DNA of 64,000 bases from Halichondria panicea. Its lineage: Eukaryota > Porifera > Demospongiae > Suberitida > Halichondriidae. Where the stretch lies: contig NC_087383.1 of assembly GCF_963675165.1 (NCBI RefSeq), positions 6,178,839 through 6,242,838 on the forward strand, written 5' to 3'. Shown in pieces: positions 1 to 10,149 of this stretch. Below the pieces are notes generated by a model. It made no database searches, was not told the origin of the DNA, and worked only from the letters and a program-made list of their open reading frames with translations. A program made the translations under genes and the position numbers. Numbering within the stretch: the stretch's first letter is position 1; each line of letters opens with the position of its first letter.

Positions 1-370
1 TTCGTGCTTTTCCTGGCAATAATTATATCCTAGTAATTTTTAGTTCGATTAATATAATAGTTGCTTACTGTATACTCCTGGTATAATAATAGTGCGGCAT
101 TGTCGTATTATTTTATTACAACCGTTTATCCATTGGCAAATGTTGTGATATCTGGTACTTGCATGATTTCTGCAACAAGCTCTCATCTATATACTGACCT
201 CAATTTTGGTCCCATTGTTAACCCACACCCAGTACCCCAGTGAAACCCTTGACACATAATGGCTAGAATGACCAGAGGATTTTTGATGTTTTCGGCGGCC
301 TCGAAGTGCCGAACTAAGGTGAGGGGCACGGCACATCCAATCCAAGTTAAAGGAGGCTTTTACTCCCCCA

Positions 371-1279
371 TTAACCCTTTCCCTGCTTTAATTAAAAGTG
401 AATATTCGCATATTTTGTTTAAAAAATTTATAACTCATGAACCGTATATTAAAAACACTTGTAACAAAGTTCCACAGGTAGAACCGGACCTGTCGCATTC
501 GTGGAATCATCATTGTTGCCTAGCAACCAACCACCACCCCACAAATAACAATTGTTAACAAAAATTCACAATTATGTACACAAACAATATTGTATGATGT
601 TACGAAGTGACTGAACACATGATATAAGTGTTCAGAATGTTCTCACGGTGACATGGCTCACTCAGGACTCAATCATGATCTGCAGAAACTTGTATTTGAG
701 GTTCTATCGGCAGACGCCCTTTTCCTGGGAAATATTTTCTTCACCTACACACAGGTTTACAAATTTAATGGTGTCTCATGATGTCCACTGTTGTACTAAC
801 TAGCCTAAATAAACCTATAGTGAAGCTATCAAGACTACAAATGCTACTCTATAGTGACTTACCAGGTTCAGGAAGATGGTCCACCTCAAGTGCGTCTTCC
901 TCAGGATTCTCAGGCTCTTTCTTTTTAGCTTGACCTCTGAAAGGAAGCTTCCTACCTAGCTATGATCCCAGTCACTGTCCTCTCACTCTACAAGGCCATA
1001 GGCATCGATATTCTCACTCTCTAGCTTCCCTAGAACCTCCCTGAGGTTGTACTACGAAGATCTTGTAGCAATTATAAAACGGTCACTTTTCTTTCGACAA
1101 TTCTGATCGAACCGTACCTCCAAGCAAAATATTAAAAATACCATGTGGAAGAGCAGCTCAATGCGCATGTGCTGGTATCTGCAGTGTGTGCATAGCTCCA
1201 ACACAGTGTGCACAATGATTTTTTTAAATTTATCAGTAGCCATGCCGACTATAGTCGGCTAAAGCGGGGAAAGGGTTAA
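371..1279 (-). mobile_element. piggyBac-like non-autonomous element, copy A
   Basis: The element is bounded by TTAA at 371-374 and 1276-1279, with inverted ends that begin CCCTTTCCC. A TTAA duplication plus CCC-type termini is the known hallmark of piggyBac transposons. The minus strand holds a broken coding remnant starting near 1050 with in-frame stops and a GTAAGT donor-like site near 860. A second copy, similar in length and content, lies at 32023-32929 in the opposite orientation. No complete transposase or DDD catalytic core is visible, so this is an internally deleted copy. Confidence 0.7.
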
Positions 1280-2146
1280 GATCCTCCCCATACACACATT
1301 CAGTAGGGGCGCAAAAGACGGGCAAAAATTACGCTTTACTACAATCATGCAACGATTTTAGCAAACGTGTGCAGCTCAATATCGAGTCAATGGCGGTTAA
1401 TAATATGGTATAATTATGATCTCAGAAGAACACTGACGCCAGTCTGTATAATTATATCTAATTAAAAGTGATGATCACCTTCACATTGGAGCTACAAGAA
1501 GAGCCATACACAGTAAAAATACATTCATTACAGTAACATAAAACATGTTAAATGAAACACATGTAGAAATGACATACATTTCTGTCATTCAAACTAAAAC
1601 ACGATGATGCATCTCATAATTATATAATTATAACATTATTAGTGTTTTTGCTGTTTAAAGAGCATGGCATACTATAGTCACACATCCATCACACACTAAG
1701 ATAATATTTTTATGCACACACAACACGCTAATTAACTGCCAGGTACGGCGGGTATAATAATTTCAAGGGTATAAAAATGTTCGCGGTTTTCGCTGATTCA
1801 GCATGTACATGAACATTTACCCAGAAATTTAATATCACATGCATGCTGCAACAAGCCTGCTATTCCGCGTAAATTAAATCCACGAAAACCTTTCTAACGG
1901 TCGTTCTGTGAAAGATACCCGCATACACAAAGATGAAGTCATAAAGAGCTTCAACGTTGGGTTAGCGTACGATCGATGCCTCGGGTATAATTATATTATC
2001 TGTGTTGTACATTTGCAACAGGAAATGTAAAAGATTGTGTCCAAAATAATAAAGCATCGGCAACTTGCTGGTTGCTAATCATGTATGTGTCAAATCCCCT
2101 GACATGTATTGCACATGCTGTATCAGCTAACTGTATACTAACTTAC
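1280..2146. other. Intronic/intergenic AT-rich DNA with a dispersed-repeat fragment
   Basis: No gene is seen. Positions about 1848-1925 match, in degraded form, a repeat also present at about 6530-6600 and 41510-41590. Several ATAATTAT words occur (near 1411, 1451, 1612 and 1990). If the ankyrin exons form one gene, this stretch lies in the intron 3' of exon 2147-2251. Confidence 0.4.
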
Positions 2147-2251
2147 CATTGACAGCCACGTTGTGCTCCATGATGAGGTACTTGATAGTGTCCAGGTGCC
2201 CCTCTCTGACTGCCACTCCCAGTGGAGTTAGTCCATCACTGGTCACAGTGA
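2147..2251 (-). CDS. Ankyrin-repeat exon (single 35-codon repeat)
   Basis: This 105-nt minus-strand exon is flanked by a CACTATAG acceptor and a GTAAGT donor. It reads in phase 1-1 and encodes one ankyrin repeat with the classic DGLTPLGVAV core followed by REGHLDTIKYL, which forms the two helices, and a VAVN turn. Ankyrin repeats are protein-interaction modules. Near-identical exons lie at 5514-5618 and 7623-7727, so this is the most 3' visible member of a tandem ankyrin gene that continues off the left edge. The first residue differs from its sisters because the acceptor is followed by TC instead of GA. Confidence 0.8.
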
Positions 2252-2347
2252 CTATAGTGGTGAGTCAGAGGTCAGAGTTGTGGAAGTGTACGTGACAATA
2301 CCTGATAGTATAGTGATATACGTACAAACGAAATCTACTCAGGTACA

Positions 2348-3551
2348 TTGAGTAAATGACGCTCAAACTTCATGAACAATTGAAGTTCAATTATTGCCTT
2401 CCGGGCACTTCCGTATACTCATAAAGCTTCGTAAAAGATGTTCTGGAGAAGACAAGTTAGTTAGATGAAGGCTAGGCGTTCTAGGACTCTCTAGCTAGCT
2501 AGTATAGCTATGTAGCTGGATTGCTTGGCACCTAGGAAGGATCTTCGAAGAAATAAAGAGACAAAGACTCCCGTCACTCGAATAGTAAGCTCTCATGTCT
2601 TGTTATAAGCTTGTACTTATTATCTGTATAATGTATCAGTCTTATAAAAGATCCCTCACTTGTATGGAGCCTACAGAAAGTGTCTCTGTCCTTCATACAG
2701 CTTAAAGGAAGCCTAAGTGATCTATTATAGGTAGTCTTTCACTTAGTATTCGTCCGTATCGATCTAAGGCTTGATACAACTTATTAGTAGCCTTATAAGA
2801 AGCTTTCCTCCTTTAATTTAGTACTGGTATCACTGCCATTGTGCTTAGTAGTAACAGGCCTGATGGGATGCGTGGTGATCACATCATGGAGGGCCCAGGA
2901 AACTGCGTGGAATTGTCGTATAACATTTATATTGATGGTTCCAGGTGGTGGTGAGTGTCGGAGGTCTGAGAAACGCTAGTCTATTGGCTAGAATGTAAGT
3001 GACATTGATATTGTGTCTATCTTAACTTACTACTTATCTGTAGGTTGTTATGGAGTGTTTATGAGGACAAGTGGCACGGGATACGTACATCTAAAGAAAC
3101 AAGAGTGGATCTACGCCAAGCTAGCTAGCTAGATAGCTGCTCTTTCTAATCTATTTCTGTTGCTAAATTATGTTTGTTAAGAAGTGGAGCTATAATATAC
3201 CTGGCGTCTCTTGATGATTGTAAGTACTGGGCTGATGAAATTAATAGTCCTGTACAAGTTGTCATCTTTTATTTTTTAACAATAATAGGGAAATTCCCAG
3301 GGAATTTCCCCTCACATAGACAGTAAATTTCATTGTAAAAAATGAATGTTCGGTGAGTTTCTTCAACGTCCGCGCTTGACCTGTTTAAAGCTTCGTAGAG
3401 ACCCAAATTTTTACAGGTAGGTAGAGGAAGGGTTGAAGTTAGCACCTGTGAAAAAAAAATTTTTGCCCATGTTTTTCATTTCTACTAAATTGGCCTATAG
3501 CTTAATTTAATTATTGCCGCGTTAAGGTCCGTTTTCATTGGCACTGTCACA
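2348..3551. mobile_element. 1.38-kb TIR element, copy 1 (left end missing)
   Basis: Colinear with copies at 3554-4939 and 17693-19076, but starting about 175 bp inside the element. The right terminus ends CTGTCACA at 3551. A TA dinucleotide separates it from the left terminus of the next copy. Confidence 0.75.
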
Positions 3552-3553
3552 TA

Positions 3554-4939
3554 TGTGACAGGGCCTAGGAAAACACCCCTTAACGCGGGTGTACCCGAGT
3601 TTATTTTTACTGTTGAATCGGATAAAGCGTTCTCTAAGCTTCAAAATGATACCAAGATCGACCTCCTAGCTATTTTCTATCCGGAGATATGTTCGAGGGA
3701 ACGCTACGAAGGTATTGCAACGCCCTCTTGAGTAAAACGCTCAAACGTCATGAATAATTGAAGTTCAATTATTGCCTTCCGGGCACTTCCGTATACTCTC
3801 ATAAAGCTTCGTAAAAGATGTTCTGGAGAAGACAAGTTAGTTAGATGAAGGCTAGGCGTTCTAGGACTCTCTAGCTAGCTAGTATAGCTATGTAGCTGGA
3901 TTGCTTGGCACCTAGGAAGGATCTTCGAAGAAATAAAGAGGCAAAAACTCCCGTCGCTTGAATGGTAAGCTCTCATGTCTTGTTATAAGCTTGTACTTAT
4001 TATCTGTGTAATGTATCAGTCTTATAAAAGATCCCTCACTTGTATGGAGCCTACAGAAAGTGTCTCTGTCGTTCATACAGCTTAAAGGAAGCCTAAGTGA
4101 TCTATTATAGGTAGCCTTTCACTTAGTATTCGTCCGTATCGATCTAAGGCTTGATCCAACTTATTAGTAGCCTTATAAGAAGCTTTCCTCCTTTAATTTA
4201 GTACTGGTATCACTGCCATTGTGCTTAGTAGTAACAGGCCTGATGGGATGGGTGATCACATCATGGAGGGCCCAGGAAACTGCGTGGAATTGTCGTATAA
4301 CATTTATATTGATGGTTCCCCCAGGTGGTGGTAAGTGTCAGAGGCCTGAGAAACGCTAGTCTATTGGCTAGCATGTAAGTGACATTGATATTGTGTCTAT
4401 CTTAACTTACTACTTATCTGTAGGTTGTTATGGAGTGTTTATGAGGACAAGTGGCACGGGATACGTACATCTAAAGAAACAAGAGTGGATCTACGCCAAG
4501 CTAGCTAGCTAGATAGCTGCTCTTTCTAATCTATTTCTGTTGCTAAATTATGTTTGTTAAGAAGTGGAGCTATAATATACCTGGCTCCTCTTGATGATTG
4601 TAAGTACTGGGCTGATGAAATAGTCCTGTACAAGTTGTCATCTTTTATTTGTTAAAAATAATTAACAATAATAGGGAAATTCCCAGGGTATTTCCCCTCA
4701 CGTAGACAGTAAATTTCATTATAAAAAATGAACGTTTGGTGAGTTTCTTCAACGTCCGCGCTTGACCTGTTTAAAGCTTCGTAGAGACCCAAATTTTTAC
4801 AGGTAGGTAGAGGAAAGGTTGAAGTTAGCACCTGTGAAAAAAAAAATTTTTTGCCCATGTTTTTCATTTCTACTAAATTGGCCTATAGCCTAATTTAATT
4901 AGTGCCGCGTTAAGGGGGGTTTTCCTAGGCCCTGTCACA
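3554..4939. mobile_element. 1.38-kb TIR element, copy 2 (complete)
   Basis: The element begins TGTGACAGGGCC and ends with its inverse, GGCCCTGTCACA. The inverted ends run about 35 bp and include a TTAACGCGG segment. TA lies on both sides. The body contains an intron-like segment (donor GTAAGTGTC, acceptor TTATCTGTAG) followed by a short open stretch encoding CYGVFMRTSGTGYVHL, and a 71-codon minus ORF at 4652-4867. That ORF recurs in copy 3 but depends on an A/T homopolymer whose length differs between copies. No transposase is recognised, so the element is likely non-autonomous. Confidence 0.8.
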
Positions 4940-5051
4940 TATGCGCACTCATAATTATATCAGCTATGTTGTTCATTGCAAGAACAGGCCTATAGCTATG
5001 TAGCTTTTAGCAGAGTGACAAACCGACTAATGGTAAGCTCTAACTAAACCC

Positions 5052-5300
5052 TAGCCTCGGTCCCAGGCCAATTTTTTTTTAATAGAACGAAGTTGAAAAA
5101 TACGGCCTAGTATTGATTGTATCTGGGCGTGACAGGAACCGGAACCGGAAACCAAAGCAGAGATTCTTCATACTTTGCTTCCTGTCATTATTATTTCCCC
5201 GTATAAGTTTAATACCGTAATTTAGCTCCGTGTATGCACACAACACCAGGCCTATAGTTGTCGGCCTAGCTAGAATCAACTCGGCCTGGAATCGAGGCTA
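5052..5300. mobile_element. Short TIR element, TAGCCTCG family
   Basis: The left end TAGCCTCGGTCCCAGGCC is matched by the inverted right end GGCCTGGAATCGAGGCTA. The same termini bound a 1.25-kb element at 61147-62397, and partial ends occur near 12632, 47580 and 62480. Confidence 0.6.
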
Positions 5301-5513
5301 CCTAAACCCTACTTGATTACTAAGACATTGCATGGGTAATTTAGACCAATATCACCTGATGGCAGAAAAAAATGCTATTATGCTAGGACAACTTATCAGG
5401 ACAATCAAGAGGTGTTATTTCTACCTCTGCTGTTAAGTGCAATCAACAGGGTTAAACGTATTTTATTTCTGCTGACTAGTTCACATAATTATGCACGTGT
5501 AACTATAACTTAC

Positions 5514-5618
5514 CATTGACATCAACATTGTACTCTGTGATGAGGTACTTGATAGTGTCCAGCTTCCCTTCTCTGACTGCCAGTCCCAGTGGAGTTAGTC
5601 CATCACTTGTCACAGCTC
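5514..5618 (-). CDS. Ankyrin-repeat exon
   Basis: A 105-nt minus-strand exon with acceptor CACTATAG and donor GTAAGT, phase 1-1. It encodes one ankyrin repeat: TSDGLTPLGLAVREGKLDTI, then KYLITEYNVDVN. It is nearly identical in layout to the exons at 2147 and 7623, which indicates tandem exon duplication within one gene. About 2 kb of transposon DNA separates it from the 7.6-kb exon. Confidence 0.8.
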
Positions 5619-5987
5619 CTATAGTGGTGAGAGTTGTGGAAGTGTACGTGATAATACGTGTAGTGAGGATAAACTATTATTATTAATAATTACTTGTAAT
5701 TTAAGCTACGTTCTGTAATAATATACCACTATTATACAGTTGTAACAGGTTATTTTGTATGGTGGATCTTTTCGTATTTTTTTTTTTTATTATTACACAA
5801 CCAGCAAACAGTAGGTTATCATGCCATCCTCTTATGAGTAATAACTTATTACTTGTACATACATGGCCTTCTAGCAATTTCACGATCACTGGAGCATTCC
5901 GTATAATTATTATAAGGCTGCTTAGTGGGTAGCTAGCTGAAGATCAGAGTGTTCTGGTGTAATTTAACTCCGTAGCTTTGGTATACT

Positions 5988-6375
5988 CAGTGGCGGATCC
6001 AGAGGGGGTTCTTTGGGTTCAATTGAACCCCCCTTTGAGATAGAAGTGAGTGGGAGGCTCAAGCAACTAGTTAGCAAGTTGTTCCTTTCTTACTAGCTTT
6101 CACATGCACTTCTCACTAACCTTTAGTCCTTGTTAGTCATGCGAAGCTTTGTCTGTGCAGTTTCAGCGACTATGAAGGCCAAAAACTCTCCAGCGTAGCG
6201 CATGCAGATTGCTTATGAAAAGTGATGACCTTTTTTTTTAGGAAAAAATTCTGTGTCTTAATGCGCATGCTCATTGTTTCGAAGAAGTGACGACCTTTTT
6301 TTTAGGTAAAATAACAGTCCTTGACCTGCTCAGGGCCCTGGAACACCCCTTTCAAGAATCCTAGATCCTCCCCTG
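5988..6375. mobile_element. Small TIR element with CAGTGGCGGATCC end
   Basis: The left end CAGTGGCGGATCCAGAGG is roughly matched by an inverted CCTAGATCCTCCCCTG at 6360-6375. Ends of this type are common in hAT-like non-autonomous elements. No target duplication was confirmed and no ORF is seen. Confidence 0.45.
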
Positions 6376-6394
6376 ATACTGTACAACAGAACAA

Positions 6395-6800
6395 AATTGC
6401 AGTGTGTTTGGACGCTATTATAGCGTATAGCATATCGAATGCTTTTAACTGTGTGCATAGAAAGGTCAACACAATGAGCTATTCCCTATAATTATAACAG
6501 TACCATAAAGGTCGCGTGTAGAGTTCGTGCAAGTTCAAGCTATTCCCCAAAAATTAAATGCGCGAAAACGTTTCTAACGGTCATTTCGCGAAATTTGACT
6601 CAAAATACTCATCCCAAACCTTCGTCTGGGATGGCCATTTATACCCACTATACGGCACTATAATTATATACGGTACGAAGAGCAAGCCACAAGTATTGTT
6701 TATAGTTGTTAAGTGCCATCAACACGATTAAACGTATTCTGACTTGTTCAGTTTACTATAATTATATACACCCTTGAGCACTGAAGTGCTAACCTTCAGT
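6395..6800. repeat. Dispersed repeat, also at 41225-41420
   Basis: Segments here (ACAAAATTGCAGTGTG, GCGTATAGCATATC, GAGCACTGAAGTGC) recur in the same order at 41225-41420. The order is broken by a rearranged block that reappears at 41460-41620. The pair is useful because this copy has TATAATTATA at 6757-6766 where the other copy has only TATA (41352-41355). Confidence 0.6.
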
Positions 6801-6816
6801 TGAAGAATGGAGAAAT

Positions 6817-7563
6817 TCCCTCGTGCAAGAACTTTGAAGCAAAAGAGAGGATGGGCGTTTATTCAAGATAGGCATATTTTCGATTTTCGTGTGTCACAAC
6901 TATATTACTTGTATTGAACGAGTTAAAAACAAAAATAAGAGAGATTTTTCACAGTAGCGGGCAGCATTTGATAGCAAATAGACTTGCCATTATTATAAAT
7001 TAAAAACCTTTGTGAATGAACCAAACCAGCAGAAAAGTTGACCCTTTGCGATCTAACTATTGCGTTCTGGCAAGGATCATGTGTATTTACTAGAGAGATA
7101 AAAAATAAAAATGTTGAGAGAAAATTAATGTAAAGGAGAAAATGCATGCAAATGATGTTGCTATTATAGCTAAATATTAAGTGTTATTCTGAATTCTACG
7201 TGTGTTTATGTTTTCTGTACGCAGACGAAAGTTGGGCATGTCTGGTCAAGGAGAACATCAAAGTAAAGTATGTTCTTTCGAATGTGCTTCCCCAGAAACC
7301 GTTAACTGCTATATCTTGGTGATGGTCCAAGATATAATTATAGGGCCACTCTCAGATCTTTCTATATATACTTCAATGGTAGTGACCCTCTTCAGTTCTG
7401 ATTATTATTATACATGCAGACTGTTATATACATCGTAAAATAATAGTGATCACTACTATTTTACGATGTATATAACAGTCTGCATATGGAACTTACCAGT
7501 TACTTTGGACCTCCTTGACTCAACAGTCCCTTGGCCCTATACCCCTATATATAATTTGGCAAG
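6817..7563. repeat. 0.75-kb dispersed repeat, copy A, ending in a 72-bp palindrome
   Basis: Colinear with 35026-35765 over its full length, and more weakly with 27280-27500. It contains a near-perfect 72-bp palindrome at 7414-7485 that is shared by both long copies. This copy has TATAATTATA at 7333-7342 where copy B has TATATA. Confidence 0.75.
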
Positions 7564-7622
7564 TCAGCAATCCCCCGACATGTACTGCACATGCTGTATC
7601 AGCTAACTGTATACTAACTTAC

Positions 7623-7727
7623 CATTGACAGCCACGTTGTGCTCCATGATGAGGTACTTGATAGTGTCCAGGTGCCCCTCTCTGACTGCCACTCCTAGTG
7701 GAGTTAGTCCATCACTGGTCACAGCTC
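7623..7727 (-). CDS. Ankyrin-repeat exon
   Basis: A 105-nt exon, phase 1-1, with acceptor CACTATAGGAG and donor GTAAGT. It encodes one ankyrin repeat (AVTSDGLTPLGVAV, then REGHLDTIKYLIMEHNVAVN). Its protein is identical or nearly so to the exon at 2147, so the duplication is recent or the copies have been homogenised. It is followed 5' by an intron of about 18 kb that contains the whole CACTA-like element and the 10-16 kb repeat cluster. Confidence 0.8.
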
Positions 7728-8540
7728 CTATAGTGGTGAGTCAAAGGTCAGAAGTGTGGAAGTGTACGTGATAATTAATGATAGTACAGTGATAATGGAA
7801 TAGATACGTACAAACGAAATCTAGTTACTACAGTAGAACCTCGCTAATTCCAGACTAGACCCCATTCGAATACATGAAATTTCCAGATTAACAGCTATGC
7901 TCTATATACAGCTTTCAATCTGAATAGCTCACCGTTAATGAGAGCTCTTCAGATAAACAGTAAGTTACAGTAATGATTTTTAGCTTCGGGGGATGCTTGA
8001 GCACGTACCCTGAGCCTATTGCTAGATACGCTACTGGGGCATGCGCATAATGGAGCAATAATAATCAGCTAATGTAACCAAGCCTTCTTATTGAACACCT
8101 ATAGCTTCCCTGTCCCATACTCCACTTACCGAAATGTACTCACAGTAAGTGGTGTACCCAAGACATACACAATGAGTTATGGAGGGCCTAACATTAATTT
8201 GATCATTAATATTGTTGAGACGTACACACTTAACCGAATAGCCGCGGTTGACACTTTGAAGCGTCAATATGTGAATAGCTGGTAGCCGCGGTTGATGCTT
8301 TGAAGCGTCAACCGCACATTACTCTACTGTTAATTAATTTGTGGTGAGCTACAACCTTCCAGAGCTCCACAGCTTTGCAAGGCTTCTATCGAAGGTCAAC
8401 AGAAGCCGTACTGAGTCCGATCACCATAGGTTAGCAATCAATAATTTGCTGAAATTTTTATGTGAAATTTGTATTTCAATATCAATCTCAAAAGTGAACA
8501 TACATTATAATAAATACAATTACAATTAATTCTATGGTAC
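7728..8540. other. AT-rich intron with a possible Tc1/pogo-type end and a short direct repeat
   Basis: Near 7850, TACAGTAGAACCTCG resembles the outer end of pogo/Tigger-type miniature elements; the matching right end was not found. At 8239-8312 a stretch containing GCCGCGGTTGA and TTTGAAGCGTCAA is repeated twice in tandem. No coding region is recognised. Confidence 0.4.
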
Positions 8541-8543
8541 AAC

Positions 8544-8735
8544 AATGACTAAGAGGCTGTACACAGGGGATGAGGTACTCCTAGGTATCCTGGATAGTAG
8601 TCACAGTGAGTAGACCTTCTCAGACCCATACGATGGTAGTGGTTCCATGGCAGATAGCAGTGACGATAGTTTCACAGACCTGCATGAGGAAGAAGGAGTA
8701 TTACCAACCAAGCAGACCACCTCTAGAATCAATTG
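8544..8735 (+). pseudogene. Possible transposase N-terminus, acidic, interrupted by a stop
   Basis: An ATG at 8544 opens a frame encoding TKRLYTGDEVLLGILDSS. After an in-frame TAG it continues as an acidic Asp/Ser-rich segment (DPYDGSGSMADSSDDSF). Acidic, Asp-rich N-termini of this kind are typical of piggyBac-like transposases, but the segment is too short to assign and no downstream catalytic core is present. It could also be an unrelated decayed gene. Confidence 0.3.
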
Positions 8736-8769
8736 TTCTTACACACAGTAGAACATAACCTCCTCATAG

Positions 8770-9700
8770 ACAAACACCAGCCAACAAGCCAGCCATAAAG
8801 AAATTGAATTTTAAATGTACCTTTGTTTGGGGTGGTGCCTAAAAGATCAAAAGATTATCATGCAATCAATACACACACTAAATTGAATAATAACATTCAG
8901 CCACATAATTATAATTGAATTGCTATAATAGACAGCAGACTAAAAATTAGGAATGTACAGGCACTAACTCACAAGCCAACAAACCTAAAAAAGTCTATTG
9001 AGAATGGCCATACACAAAGTACAGTACATCTCATACAAGGGTGCCAAAATAATTATGAATCATGCAACCTTAGACATAATTATGTATAGGCTCCCACAAG
9101 CAAACTTACATGCAATGGCACTCATAGGCACATATAAAGTAACTGTGATCCTACAACAAACTGGGAGTTCATAAAAAGATTTAACTTTGGGCACAGAATT
9201 ACAATGCATATCACAGGCAAACACACAAGCCAACTAATGACAAATTGTGACCTAATCCTAGCTGGGGAGCATAACACAACCAACAAGCCTATTATGTTGG
9301 GAAGAAAATGTCCTTACACAAGTAGACAGTACACTCACTCATAAACAGTACACTCATAAGCCCAACAAGCCTTTCTTTCTTTCCCCTGAAAAGGTCAGAC
9401 ATTATTATGCAATCAACCTCTGTACATGTACACCTATATAATTGAGTAGTGAGCCTAATTGAATTGTAACCTTGGAAGCAAACAGGAACTTCACACAAGC
9501 CAACCCCAATTGGAAGCAAGCAGGAACTTTACACAAGCCAACCCCAATTGGAAGCAAGCGGGAACTTCACACAAGCCTAGGCATAACTTTTGGCAGAGCA
9601 CTGATAATATTTAGCATGGTATAAAGTACCATTTTACACATGGTGAGGCCTGCTTCTTGCAATTTACAGAGTACCTCTGAGCCACAGGCACACACAGGGG
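8770..9700. repeat. AT-rich stretch with recurrent CACAAGCCAAC words and a 35-bp triplication
   Basis: The word CACAAGCCAAC or close variants recurs irregularly (near 8788, 8970, 9226, 9285, 9362). At about 9477-9583 it becomes a clean tandem: three units of about 35 bp, each with GGAAGCAA, a GGAACTT segment and CAAGCCAACCCC. No gene is seen. Confidence 0.6.
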
Positions 9701-9704
9701 GCGG

Positions 9705-9903
9705 GCACACACACACACACACACACACACACAGATACACACAAGCGCGCGCGTGTGCACAGATACACATACACCCGCGCGGGCACACATAACAGACACA
9801 GATACACACACACCCGCGCGGGCACGCATACAGACATACACACACGCACGCACATAAATATACACACAAGTGCGCGCACGCACACACACACACACGCACA
9901 CCA
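9705..9903. repeat. Alternating purine-pyrimidine microsatellite (CA/CG), about 200 bp
   Basis: A run of CA repeats broken by GCGCGCGCG and CCCGCGCGGG blocks. It is open in several frames on both strands, giving Cys/Val-rich and His/Thr-rich shadow ORFs that I do not regard as genes. The CA/CG alternation is the composition known to favour left-handed (Z) DNA. Confidence 0.9.
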
Positions 9904-10149
9904 CTTACTGTAAGCAGTTCCACTCCTGGCCTGACTATGGACTCCCACCATCTCAACCAATCTGTTGGCCCAAACTTTCCGATCTCCGATTCAAGACAAA
10001 ATTCCAGCATTCATCACAGCTGATAACAGAATACATTGTGGATGAGACCAACAGATAGCTAGACAAATCAATGATGACCCCTTTACATTGCAACACTGCT
10101 GAGCGTACATATAGGCTTCTGTATTTTAAACTCGGCTTCAACATACTGC

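Noticed and set aside
4652-4867. 71-codon ORF conserved between two copies of the 1.38-kb element (also 18789-19004)
   Set aside because: It crosses an A/T homopolymer whose length differs in the third copy. Conservation is expected from recent duplication, and no family is recognised.
9567-10010. A 147-codon minus ORF and two overlapping ORFs
   Set aside because: Mostly translation of the CA/CG microsatellite, with no domain and no splice sites.
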